Below, one piece after another: positions 1-9,800 of a DNA stretch of 64,000 bases. The translations under genes were made by a program, and so were the position numbers. Location of the stretch: contig NZ_JBFMKQ010000001.1 in NCBI RefSeq assembly GCF_040786285.1, forward strand, positions 2,170,001 through 2,234,000, written 5' to 3'. A model generated the notes under the pieces. That model was not told the origin of the DNA. It saw only the letters and a program-made list of their open reading frames with translations, and ran no database searches. This stretch comes from Aquimarina sp040786285 (GTDB lineage: Bacteria > Bacteroidota > Bacteroidia > Flavobacteriales > Flavobacteriaceae). Positions within the stretch are counted from its first letter, which is position 1. Every line of letters begins with the position of its first letter.

Positions 1-43
1 TGCCTATAGGGTAGTGATACTGTTTTTGATGAATAAAGAAAAT

Positions 44-1435
44 CTATTTGCCAATACAGAAATTTGCAAAGATATTGCCTAGTAGATCATCACTTGATAT
101 TTCTCCGGTGATTTCTCCAAAATGATAAAGCGCTTGACGAATATCGATGGCCATCAGATCACCAGAAATCCCTGTATCTAATCCATATTGAACTTTTTGG
201 ATTTCTTCTAAAGCTTTTAATAATGCATCGTAATGACGCGTATTGGTAACAATAGTTTCGTTATTGCGTAAAGCACCTGTGTTTACAAATTCCAGGAGTT
301 TGTTTTGTAATTCTTCGACTCCAGTGTTTTGTTTTGCAGAAAGCAAGTGAATATTCTCAATTTCAGAGGTCAACTTAGTTATTTGATCTTTATTAAGTTT
401 ATCCACTTTATTCGCTACAATGATTAAGGGTTTTTGTGGATATTTGTTTTTAATTTTCCCAATTTCAGTTTTTAGTTCTTGTAAACTATCAGCAGTTAAT
501 TGTGAACTATCAACTAAATAAATAACTACTTGGGCTTGCTCAATCTTTTCAAAAGTTTTTTGGATACCGATGCTTTCTACTACATCTTTGGTGTCTCGTA
601 TTCCTGCCGTATCTATAAATCTAAAACCAATTCCGCCAATATTGATTTCGTCTTCAATAGTGTCTCTGGTAGTACCTGCAATATCAGAGACGATAGCTCT
701 TTCTTCGTTGAGTAAGACATTTAATAATGTTGATTTACCAACATTAGGTTCACCTACTATAGCTACTGGGATTCCATTCTTGATTACGTTTCCAACAGCA
801 AAAGAATCAATAAGTCGTTTTAAAACATTAGTAATTCGAGATACCAAGTCTTTAAATTGAGTACGATCGGCAAACTCTACATCTTCTTCGGCAAAATCAA
901 GTTCCAGTTCAATTAAAGAAGCAAAGTTTAGCAGCTCATCTCTTAATTTCTTAATTTCATTAGAGAACCCACCACGCATTTGTTGCATGGCAATTTGATG
1001 AGAAGCTTCAGAATCTGAAGCAATCAAATCCGCAACAGCTTCGGCTTGCGATAGATCCAATTTTCCGTTAATAAATGCCCGCAAAGTAAATTCACCTGCA
1101 TTGGCCATTCTACATCCTTTACGTAGTAATAATTGAATAATTTCCTGCTGAATATAAGTCGAACCATGACATGAAATTTCTACCGTAGGTTCTCCAGTAT
1201 ACGAGTTTGTTCCTTTAAAAAGAGAAACCAATACTTCATCTAACACTCGGTCTCCATCTATGATATGCCCCAAGTGAATCGTATGACTCTTTTGATTACT
1301 TAACTCTTTACCGCTAACAGATCGAAATAAAGGAGAACAGATTTTAATAGCATCCATACCCGAAACTCGAATAATGGCAATAGCTCCTGCACCAGATGGT
1401 GTTGCTAGAGCTACTATAGTATCTTGTGAAATCAT
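44..1435 (-). CDS. mnmE: tRNA uridine-5-carboxymethylaminomethyl modification GTPase MnmE
   Basis: MnmE works with MnmG to modify the wobble uridine (cmnm5U/nm5U) of several tRNAs in the cytoplasm. The 463-residue product has the full family layout: an N-terminal tetrahydrofolate-binding domain (about 1-120), a helical domain, and an inserted Ras-like G domain with P-loop GEPNVGKS (about 228-236), GTTRD, DTAG and NKVD. It ends in FCIGK, the conserved C-terminal CxGK motif, so the protein is complete. Length is normal. It is transcribed toward the window edge and no partner gene is visible. Identification is firm. Confidence 0.97.
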   Translation of the reverse strand: MISQDTIVALATPSGAGAIAIIRVSGMDAIKICSPLFRSVSGKELSNQKSHTIHLGHIIDGDRVLDEVLVSLFKGTNSYTGEPTVEISCHGSTYIQQEIIQLLLRKGCRMANAGEFTLRAFINGKLDLSQAEAVADLIASDSEASHQIAMQQMRGGFSNEIKKLRDELLNFASLIELELDFAEEDVEFADRTQFKDLVSRITNVLKRLIDSFAVGNVIKNGIPVAIVGEPNVGKSTLLNVLLNEERAIVSDIAGTTRDTIEDEINIGGIGFRFIDTAGIRDTKDVVESIGIQKTFEKIEQAQVVIYLVDSSQLTADSLQELKTEIGKIKNKYPQKPLIIVANKVDKLNKDQITKLTSEIENIHLLSAKQNTGVEELQNKLLEFVNTGALRNNETIVTNTRHYDALLKALEEIQKVQYGLDTGISGDLMAIDIRQALYHFGEITGEISSDDLLGNIFANFCIGK

Positions 1436-1702
1436 ATTTTTTTCTTACCTAATCGCAAAAATAGAGATTAATCTATTCACTTTAAGTACGCATAATCAAA
1501 CTTTTTTTGAGGAGTTGTTTTTCTTTTGCTATCTTGTGCTTCGGAAAAACTAAATACTTCATTATTAAGGCACTGTTGTCTTAAAATAAAGGGATAAGAG
1601 GAGAATTGGTTATTGGATACAACACGTTATAATTAACTTTATAATGATATATGTATGAAATAAATTTAATGTCAAACCAATAAATAACTAATTCTTATTC
1701 TT

Positions 1703-4150
1703 ATGAATGTGAAACACACAAACTCAACAAAATTTAAATTAGGGCATTGCATACAAAAGCTTAGTTGGCTTTTTTGTATGACACTTATGTTGTTACCTGC
1801 TACTAATTTCGCACAAACAGAACCACTGCTACAACATGACATAACGGTTGGTCTTACTATGAAATCTGATATTAAGAAAAGTAATAGTCCTCAGGTCATT
1901 ACCGAAACCGTTTCAGAAAATGGAGCAATATGGTTACGTTTATTTTTTAAAGATGTAAACCTTGGAAACAAAAGTACGCTAACCATTACTTCTGATTTAG
2001 ATGGAGCGAGCCAGGTATTAACGTCTAAAACAATCAAAACCTGGAATAATTCTAGTGCTTATTTTAATGGAGATAAGGTTACAGTCACATTGACTGTTGC
2101 TCCTGGAGAAAGTGCTGTGGGACTTAATATCAGCGAACTAAGTGTTGGTGATCATGATCCCACAACTAAATCTCAATGCGGATCTACCGATGATAGAGTA
2201 GATTCTGCAGATAATGCAATCGGAAGAATAGTACCTATAGGATGCACAGGGTGGATTATTACTAATGGTAAGTTAGTAACTGCCGGTCACTGTGTGGGTA
2301 GCAGAGCCCAGATTATAGAATTTAATGTACCAAAGTCTAATCCGGACAGAAGTATTGTACACCCTGGACCAGAAGATCAATACCCAATTGGTAATTTTAT
2401 TTCTCCTTATCCGGGTAATTCATCTCAGGCTAATGACTGGGCAGTATTTACAGCTAGTGCGAATTCACAAACAGGCCAAACGCCAATTCAAGCTCAAGGT
2501 AAATCTTTCAATGTTGTACGTAGTGATCCGGGAAGTAACATTACCATTACTGGTTTTGGTACAGATACAGGAATTGATAATCAAACACAACAAATACATA
2601 CGGGACCATTAAGCTCAGTTAATAATACATTTGTTAGGTATAGAACTGATACTACCGGAGGAAATTCTGGAAGCCCAATTATTGATACTGCCACAGGAAA
2701 TGCAATAGGAGTTCATGCGTATGGTGGTTGTTCTGGATCAGGAGGCTCAAATTCTGGAGAAAGAGCAACAATCCCTGCTTTTTGGGATGCTATGGGACTT
2801 GATGGAGGACCTGGACCGGGAACCGATGAGTGTACTGGAGATGTATCTTCTTTTCCGTTTTCTGAAAGTTTCGAAAGTAATTTGGGGCAGTGGAAAAATA
2901 CTTCGATTGGTGATGATTTAACCTGGACTCGAAACTCTGGAGGTACACCTTCTAATGGAACCGGGCCAAGCAGTGCAGCTGATGGTAGCACGTATATCTT
3001 TGTAGAAGCCTCAGGAAACGGTACAGGATATCCTAATAAAAGAGCACTTCTAAATTCTCCATGTTTAGATTTTAGTAGTCTGACAACTCCAAGACTTACG
3101 TTTCAATATCATATGTTAGGTAGTGCGATTAATAGCTTGAATGTTGAAGCTAGAACTAATAACTCAGGTAATTGGACTAGTGTTTTTAGCAGAACAGGGC
3201 AACAAGGTAGCAATTGGAATGCTGCAGATGTAGACCTTTCTGCTTATGCAGGAGATTCAAGTGTACAACTACGATTTAATGTTGTTACTGGTTCTGGAGG
3301 AAGTGGATGGCAAAGTGATATTGCTATAGATGATGTTTCTATCCAAAATGGGACAGGTGGTCCTGGTCCTGGTCCAACATGTGAGGCATTAAGCTTTAAT
3401 GATTTCCAAATCAATCCTTTCTCTAATCAAGATAGAGGTGGTAGTGCTACTGTTGTAAATGCAGGAGCTGGATTATCCATGAGTGGTAATACTTGGAAAG
3501 AAATTGCACTTACTTATAATGTAACTGCTAATACTGTTATAGAATTTGATTTCAGTAGTACGGCTCAAGGAGAAATCCATGCCGTTGGATTCGAGGATGA
3601 TGATGCATTAACACCTGCTAGATATTTCAAAGTTCACGGTACTCAAAATTATGGAGTAACCAACTATGATAACTATTCTAGTGGTACGACAACATATGTA
3701 ATTCCTGTAGGTAATTTCTATACGGGTAGTATGAGTAAATTAGTATTCATCAACGATAATGATGCCGGATCAGGAAATACTTCTACATTCTCTAATGTGA
3801 AGATCTACGAAGGTTCTTGTGGGCAATCTGCTCTTGCAGAAAGTGTAACGAGAGAACAGGGATCAATAACTCCTGTATTAGGAACAGATGATGAAAACGA
3901 CTTTAGAATGAGTATATATCCTAATCCTGCTAAAAATGTGTTCTCAATATATATAGGTAATAGCATTAAAGGCGATGCAAATGTTACTATTCATAATATA
4001 TTAGGACAGAAAAAAGCTCAAATACAGCTTAATCCGGGAGTAAATACTATATCCGCTCAGAGTTTATCTTTACGAGAAGGAATATACCTTGTAACATTGG
4101 ATACAGGAGAAGGAAAACCAGCCAATATTCAAAAATTGATCATTAATTAG
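1703..4150 (+). CDS. secreted trypsin-like serine protease with MAM-like domain and T9SS sorting domain
   Basis: This is an extracellular S1-type endopeptidase. A signal peptide ends near residue 38 (...ATNFAQ). The catalytic triad is visible as TAGHC (His about 196), NDWAVF (Asp about 244) and GGNSGSP (Ser about 322). A MAM/jelly-roll-like module (about 385-550) and a second beta-sandwich module (about 560-710) follow, joined by Gly/Pro linkers (GGPGPGP). The last ~80 residues start at SIYPNPAKN and form a type A T9SS sorting domain, so the protein should cross the outer membrane through T9SS and be released or anchored. A terminator follows. The substrate is unknown; some family members are glutamyl endopeptidases. 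Confidence 0.9.
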   Translation: MNVKHTNSTKFKLGHCIQKLSWLFCMTLMLLPATNFAQTEPLLQHDITVGLTMKSDIKKSNSPQVITETVSENGAIWLRLFFKDVNLGNKSTLTITSDLDGASQVLTSKTIKTWNNSSAYFNGDKVTVTLTVAPGESAVGLNISELSVGDHDPTTKSQCGSTDDRVDSADNAIGRIVPIGCTGWIITNGKLVTAGHCVGSRAQIIEFNVPKSNPDRSIVHPGPEDQYPIGNFISPYPGNSSQANDWAVFTASANSQTGQTPIQAQGKSFNVVRSDPGSNITITGFGTDTGIDNQTQQIHTGPLSSVNNTFVRYRTDTTGGNSGSPIIDTATGNAIGVHAYGGCSGSGGSNSGERATIPAFWDAMGLDGGPGPGTDECTGDVSSFPFSESFESNLGQWKNTSIGDDLTWTRNSGGTPSNGTGPSSAADGSTYIFVEASGNGTGYPNKRALLNSPCLDFSSLTTPRLTFQYHMLGSAINSLNVEARTNNSGNWTSVFSRTGQQGSNWNAADVDLSAYAGDSSVQLRFNVVTGSGGSGWQSDIAIDDVSIQNGTGGPGPGPTCEALSFNDFQINPFSNQDRGGSATVVNAGAGLSMSGNTWKEIALTYNVTANTVIEFDFSSTAQGEIHAVGFEDDDALTPARYFKVHGTQNYGVTNYDNYSSGTTTYVIPVGNFYTGSMSKLVFINDNDAGSGNTSTFSNVKIYEGSCGQSALAESVTREQGSITPVLGTDDENDFRMSIYPNPAKNVFSIYIGNSIKGDANVTIHNILGQKKAQIQLNPGVNTISAQSLSLREGIYLVTLDTGEGKPANIQKLIIN

Positions 4151-4194
4151 GTGATATAAAACCTGCTTACAAGACATTAAATTTAGTATTAATT

Positions 4195-4226
4195 AAGCAC
4201 CTCCACTTTTTGGAGGTGCTTTTTTA
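4195..4226 (+). terminator. intrinsic terminator after the T9SS protease
   Basis: The perfect 10-bp stem AAGCACCTCC / GGAGGTGCTT encloses a short T-rich loop and runs into a stretch of T. It lies 45 bp after the protease stop codon. Confidence 0.9.
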
Positions 4227-4323
4227 AATGAATACTGTAACAAAATACTATTTGTTTCGTCATATAGACATAAGTTGCTAATAATATTAGCAATTAATCA
4301 TCATCAATCAAAAAAGAGAAATC

Positions 4324-4662
4324 ATGAGACAAGACAAATCAGTATTAGTCATTACACATTTATCACAACTATTAGATCTTATCACCGGATTTGGAGGTTT
4401 TGTAGTGCCTCTAATATTATGGTTAACACAAAGAGATAGAATTTCAGAAATGGATGAACACGGTAAATCTATTATGAATTTTCAAATCAGTATGTTTATC
4501 TATGCTCTTATTTGTGTTCCATTAACCTTTTTATTTGGGTTAGGAGCAATAGGACTAGCTATTATTGCAGTACTGTGCTTTGTTTTTCCTATAGTTAATG
4601 CCATTAGAGTAAATAAAGGAGAGCAACCATCGTATCCTTTATCTTTTGAAATTATTAAGTAA
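4324..4662 (+). CDS. DUF4870 (Tic20-like) small membrane protein
   Basis: The 112-residue product has a short N-terminal part with DKSVLVITHLSQLLDLITGFGG, a first membrane segment (about 20-37), and two more hydrophobic helices (about 55-95) ending in NAIRVNKGE. The arrangement HGKSIMNFQIS before the second helix is typical of DUF4870/Tic20-like proteins, whose function is not established. It stands alone between two terminators, so it is probably monocistronic. Confidence 0.8.
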   Translation: MRQDKSVLVITHLSQLLDLITGFGGFVVPLILWLTQRDRISEMDEHGKSIMNFQISMFIYALICVPLTFLFGLGAIGLAIIAVLCFVFPIVNAIRVNKGEQPSYPLSFEIIK

Positions 4663-4666
4663 TAAA

Positions 4667-4697
4667 AAAACCGGGTGATTATATAATCACCCGGTTT
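4667..4697. terminator. bidirectional terminator between the DUF4870 gene and amt
   Basis: AAAACCGGGTGATT-atat-AATCACCCGGTTTT is a near-perfect inverted repeat with A and T tracts on its outer sides. It can serve both the DUF4870 gene on + and the ammonium transporter gene on -. Confidence 0.88.
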
Positions 4698-4720
4698 TAT
4701 GGTAAAACACTATTTAAGTT

Positions 4721-5977
4721 CTAGTGTTGGTTAAGTCTAAAATCAGGATACGCATCCATTCCATGTTCATGGGTATCCAATCCATCTATTTCTTCTTTTT
4801 CAGAAACTCTTATTCCGATAGTTTTCTTAAGAGTAAATATGATTAAGAAAGAAGTTACCACGCAAAATCCTCCTGCTGCTAATACACCAACTCCTTGTAC
4901 AAGAAATTGATCTAAGCCAGCTTTAGCTCCAAAGATCCCTACGGCCAATGTTCCCCAGATACCACATATCAAGTGTACTGCAATAGCACCTACAGGATCA
5001 TCTAGTCTTAGTTTGTCGATTAATGCTACTCCGAATACTATAATTGCACCAGCAATAACACCAATCAAAACAGCATCGGTAGGAGACATTTGATCTGCAC
5101 CTGCTGTAATCCCTACTAATCCACCAAGGATACCATTTAAGAACATGGTTAAATCATAGTTTTTATACATTAGAGTAGATACCAAGAATGCAGCCACTCC
5201 ACCAGCAGCAGCGGCTAGGGATGTAGTAACTAGAGTAAGTGAAGTTCCTGCTGCATCTGCAGAAAGAACAGATCCTCCATTAAATCCAAACCACCCTAAC
5301 CAAAGAATAAGCACACCTGCAGCCGCTAGAGGTATATTGTGACCTGGGATCGCTTGTGGTTTACCTTCAGAGCTAAATTTTCCTATTCTGGATCCAAGGA
5401 GATATACAGCTACTAGTGCTGCCCATCCTCCTACAGAATGTACTAATGTCGAACCTGCAAAATCATAAAACCCTTCGGCTTCACCAATGGTAAGAGTAGA
5501 TAAAAATCCACCTCCCCATTGCCAAGAACCAACAATTGGATATACTAATCCTACATAAATAATAGTAAAGATCATAAATGCCCCAATTTTAATACGTTCT
5601 GCAACTGCTCCTGATACAATAGTGGCAGCAGTAGCAGCAAACATTCCTTGAAATAAGAAATCGGTCCAGTACGTATATCCTTCATTATAAGCAAGGTCTA
5701 AACCACCTTCAGTTGTAAGTGGAGCGTCTAGCCCAAAACCGGCAAAACCTAGAAATCCGGTAGCGCCTTCTTCAAATCCAGGGTACATTAAATTGAAACC
5801 TACAAGGCAATAGAGTAGTAGACCTACACAGATAATAAATACGTTTTTAAATAATATGTTGATTGTGTTTTTTTGACGAGTTAATCCAATTTCTAAAAAA
5901 GAAAACCCTAAGTGCATGAAAAATACCAGTGCAGTACACACCATCATCCATACATTGTTTATAGTTAACATTTCCAT
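4721..5977 (-). CDS. amt: ammonium transporter, Amt/MEP/Rh family
   Basis: This inner-membrane ammonium channel has 418 residues and about 11 transmembrane helices. Family signatures include FFMHLGFSFLEIGL near the N-terminus, FAGSTLVHSVGGWAAL (with the pore His of helix V), GFNGGS and HLICGIWGTLAVG (second pore His). The cytoplasmic tail ends MDAYPDFRLNQH. The gene sits 72 bp downstream of a PII gene in the same orientation, the classic glnK-amt pair, in which PII blocks the channel when nitrogen is plentiful. The neighbouring gltBD genes support an ammonium-assimilation role. Confidence 0.95.
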   Translation of the reverse strand: MEMLTINNVWMMVCTALVFFMHLGFSFLEIGLTRQKNTINILFKNVFIICVGLLLYCLVGFNLMYPGFEEGATGFLGFAGFGLDAPLTTEGGLDLAYNEGYTYWTDFLFQGMFAATAATIVSGAVAERIKIGAFMIFTIIYVGLVYPIVGSWQWGGGFLSTLTIGEAEGFYDFAGSTLVHSVGGWAALVAVYLLGSRIGKFSSEGKPQAIPGHNIPLAAAGVLILWLGWFGFNGGSVLSADAAGTSLTLVTTSLAAAAGGVAAFLVSTLMYKNYDLTMFLNGILGGLVGITAGADQMSPTDAVLIGVIAGAIIVFGVALIDKLRLDDPVGAIAVHLICGIWGTLAVGIFGAKAGLDQFLVQGVGVLAAGGFCVVTSFLIIFTLKKTIGIRVSEKEEIDGLDTHEHGMDAYPDFRLNQH

Positions 5978-6049
5978 TGTATAAATACTATTAAAATTAT
6001 TTTTTTGTTTTCAGTTGGTAATTTTTAATACTAGTGAAGTAGTAAAACA

Positions 6050-6388
6050 TTAACTTAATGTTCCTCCACCTTTTTCAGAAGTACGAATTCTATATGCCTC
6101 TTGTATATCTGAAACGAAGATTTTTCCATCTCCTACTTCTCCGGTTTTTCCAGCATCAAGAATTGCAGCAATTGCAGCTTCTTCAAATTCATCATTTACG
6201 ACTATTGATAAATAACGTCTTTGAATATCTGTTGTACTATAGGATACCCCGCGATATACACTTCCTTTTTGCTCATTTCCCACTCCGGTTACATCCCAAT
6301 ATGAGAAAAATGTTATCCCTTTTTCGTGGAGAGCTTCTTTTACAACTCTATATTTAGATCTTCTGATGATTGCTTCTATTTTCTTCAT
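6050..6388 (-). CDS. glnK: PII nitrogen regulatory protein (GlnK/GlnB family)
   Basis: This 112-residue cytoplasmic trimeric sensor of 2-oxoglutarate and ATP/ADP is expected to gate the adjacent Amt channel. It starts MKKIEAIIRRSK as in PII proteins, and the C-terminal signature TGEVGDGKIFVSDIQEAYRIRT is well conserved. The T-loop reads GNEQKGSVYRGVSYSTTDIQRR, one residue shorter than the E. coli type. Its tip keeps YRGxxY, so the Tyr that is uridylylated in enterics aligns with Tyr50. Whether it is modified here is unknown. It is first in the glnK-amt operon and divergent from gltBD. Confidence 0.93.
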   Translation of the reverse strand: MKKIEAIIRRSKYRVVKEALHEKGITFFSYWDVTGVGNEQKGSVYRGVSYSTTDIQRRYLSIVVNDEFEEAAIAAILDAGKTGEVGDGKIFVSDIQEAYRIRTSEKGGGTLS

Positions 6389-6883
6389 AAAGAATAAAAA
6401 GTTAAAATTAATGTTAAATTCGAATCAAAAATATGTGAATTTATGTTTTGCATCCAAATTTTATAGGGTAAACACATAATTTTTATCATTTTAAGATATT
6501 TACCCCCTAAAAAATTAGGGGTGTGTATTTTTTTTAATAAAAAATGATGATTTCATACTCCATAAAATCAATTTTTTTACGAAAACGTTTTCATAAGAAT
6601 TTATTGATAGAGAGATAACCACAGTTTTATGTAAAACCCTTATTTTATTATGGTTTTTAACAAAAACAGCGTTGTCAAATTCGTAATGAGAGGTCTTTAT
6701 TTTGTGATTATTTTATACAATGGGCATTTTTTTTATGTAGCCCAGAAAAGTGATGTTGAATGCCCCTGTTTTCTTTTCTGTTCCTTAATGATTTGTTAAT
6801 TTCATACACTTGAAACACAAAACTGGTCTTAAATTTTGTTAACACAAAAATGAGATTAGTTTACAATTAAGTCGGAAAATATT
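6389..6883. promoter_or_regulatory. 495-bp control region between glnK-amt and gltBD, with three inverted repeats
   Basis: No gene is present. Visible structure: CCCCTAA-aaaa-TTAGGGG at 6504-6521; the exact palindrome GAAAACGTTTTC at 6581-6592; and GGGCATT (6722-6728), which can pair either with GCCCA (6740-6744) or with AATGCCC (6759-6765). All three lie upstream of the likely gltB promoter, so they are more likely operator DNA than mRNA leader. They would suit regulation of both divergent nitrogen operons; no regulator is encoded nearby. Confidence 0.5.
6810..6838 (+). promoter_or_regulatory. putative gltBD promoter of Bacteroidetes type
   Basis: TTG at 6810-6812 is followed after 17 bases by TAAATTTTG (6830-6838), close to the flavobacterial -33/-7 consensus TTG-N17-19-TAnnTTTG. 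The start codon of gltB lies 45 bp downstream. This is inferred from pattern only. Confidence 0.5.
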
Positions 6884-9800
6884 ATGAAGAAACAAGGAAT
6901 GTATCTACCAGAATTTGAGCATGACGCATGTGGTGCCGGATTTATATGTAGCCTAGAAGGGAAAAAGTCAAATGATATTATTCATAAAGCATTAGAGATT
7001 CTTGAAAAATTAGAACATCGTGGTGCTGTAAGTGCAGATGGAAAGACAGGAGATGGGGCCGGTATTTTAATAGATATCCCACATGATTTTTTTGTAGAAC
7101 ATTGTGATTTTGATTTACCCAATGCAGGAGAGTATGCAGTAAGTAATGTTTTCTTACCAAAAAAAGAAAACCAAAGAAAGTTTTGCATTGATACATTCGA
7201 AAAAAACATAGCAGATCAAGGTCTTGTGTTATTGGGTTGGAGAGATGTACCTGTTGATCATATTCATCTGGGTGAAATAGCGGCAACGACAGAGCCTTTT
7301 ATTAAACAACTATTTATAGGTAAAGAAAAAGAAGATCAAAGCTATTTTGATTTTAACCTGAAGTTGTTTACCGCAAGAAAAGTAACAGAGCATACTATAT
7401 ATGGATCTAAACTTTCTGAAAGTAAATTCTTCTACTTACCAAGTTTATCTACCAAAACCTTAATATTTAAAGGACTGTTAATGCCAGAGGATATTAAGTT
7501 ATACTATACAGATCTTATGGATCCACAAGTAGTAACAAGATTAGCTTTGGTACATCAACGTTTCTCTACCAATACTTTTCCGACCTGGGATTTGGCACAA
7601 CCTTTCCGATACATGTGCCATAATGGGGAGATCAATACCTTAAGAGGTAATGTAACCAGAATGCGCTCTAGAGAAGAACTATTAGAAAGTGATTGGTTCG
7701 GAGAAGATATCAAAAAAATACTTCCTGTAGTTTTAAAAGGGAAATCAGATTCAGCTTCAATGGATATGGTGGTAGAGTTATTATTAATGACTGGGAGATC
7801 ACTTCCAGAAGTAATGATGATGATGGTTCCAGAGGCATGGGAGAAAAATCCAGAAATGTCTGAAGCTAAAAAAGCATTCTACGAATATAATTCTTGTGCA
7901 ATGGAGCCTTGGGATGGTCCGGCTTCTATTCCATTTACAGATGGTAATTATATTGGAGCGGTATTAGATAGAAATGGTTTAAGGCCTTCTCGTTATAGTG
8001 TTACCAAAGATGGATACGTTATTATGTCTTCAGAAACTGGTGTGGTTGATCTTGAACCTAGTAATATAGAGTTTCATGGTAGATTAGAGCCAGGGAAGAT
8101 GTTTTTGGTGGATATGAGTGAAGGAAGAATTATCAATGACGAAGAGATTAAAGAAAAAATAGCTTCAAAACACCCATATAGAGAATGGTTAGATAATAAC
8201 CTGGTTCATTTAAAAGATATTCCCTATAATGATTGTCCTTTATTTTTAGGTGAAGAAACCGTAGCAAAGCGTAAAGCTGTATTTGGGTATACACAAGAAG
8301 ATATTGATACAGTTATTGCACCAATGGGACAACTGGGTAAAGAGCCAATTGGTTCTATGGGATCAGATACTCCTATTGCTGTACTTTCCGAGCGTCCACA
8401 ATTGATATATAATTATTTCAAACAATTATTTGCTCAGGTAACCAATCCGCCTTTAGATGGTATCCGTGAAGAGTTGATTACAGATATTAGCCTGACTTTA
8501 GGATCTGATCATAATATATTTGATATTAATGAAAAGCATTGTAATAAGTTAAAAATCCAGAACCCTGTAATATCAAAAGAGGATCTTGATAAAATAAAGA
8601 CATTTACTGGCAAAGGTTTCAAAGTGACTTCTATACCAATGTTGTACAACATTAATAGAGGACTTAATGGTCTTGAAGATGCACTTGAAGCAATGTTGCA
8701 AGAGGTATCTAATGTAATTGATGAAGGAACCAATGTGGTAATACTTTCTGATAGAAACGTAAGTAAGCACAGAGCGCCAATTCCTGCTTTATTGGCATGT
8801 TCTTATGTAAATAGCGGATTACAAAGGTTAGGAAAACGTTCTAGAGTAAGTATTATTATCGAGTCGGCAGAACCAAGAGAAGTACATCACTTTGCCTTGT
8901 TATTTGGATATGGAGCTAGTGCCATTAATCCATATATGGTAAATGAAATTATAGGAGAGCAGATTAAAGAAAATAATATTACAGGAATAGACTTTGATGA
9001 TGCTATCAAAAATTACAATAAAGCCGTCGGTAAAGGAGTGCTAAAGGTGATGAATAAGATCGGAATCTCTACTCTAAATTCATATAGAAGCTCTCAATTG
9101 TTCGAATGTATTGGTATAAACACGAAAGTAGTTGACCAATATTTTCCAAATACGGCAACACGTATTGAAGGGATTGGATTATATGAAATCGAAAAAGAGA
9201 TTGCTAAGCGCCATAAAAGAGCATATTTAGAGCAAGAAGTTGCAGCAAGCTTAGATTTAGAAATTGGCGGTCAATATAGATGGAGACGTAACGGAGAAAA
9301 ACATCAGTTTAATCCTTTGTCGGTTGCAAAACTTCAAAAATCAGTACGTGATAACGATCCTAACACGTATAAAGAATATGCCGATTTGATCAATGAGCAA
9401 TCAAAAAGCTTAATGACCATTAGAGGGTTACTAGAATTTTCTAATTATGACCCGATTTCGATAGATGAGGTAGAACCATGGACAGAGATCGTGAAACGTT
9501 TCAAAACAGGAGCAATGTCTTACGGTTCTATTAGTAAAGAAGCTCACGAAAATCTTGCTGTTGCCATGAACCGTATCGGAGGAAAAAGTAACTCTGGAGA
9601 AGGAGGAGAGAATCCGCTTCGTTTTTATAAAGATGTAAACGGTGACTGGAAAAATAGTGCTATTAAGCAAGTCGCTTCAGGTAGATTTGGAGTGTCTTCA
9701 AATTATTTGACCAGTGCTGCCGAAATTCAGATAAAAATGGCTCAGGGAGCTAAGCCAGGAGAAGGAGGACAACTACCAGGACCAAAAGTAAATCCTGAAA

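Noticed and set aside
2713..2991. Minus-strand open frame within the protease gene
   Set aside because: It is a shadow of the Gly/Pro-rich coding region on + with no start context or family match.
6504..6540. Intrinsic terminator at CCCCTAA/TTAGGGG
   Set aside because: It has a T-rich run on +, but no gene on + ends before it. An operator role in the divergent region is more likely.
6722..6765. Riboswitch or attenuator in the gltB leader
   Set aside because: The alternative pairings are attractive, but the best promoter (6810-6838) lies downstream, so this DNA is probably not transcribed with gltB.
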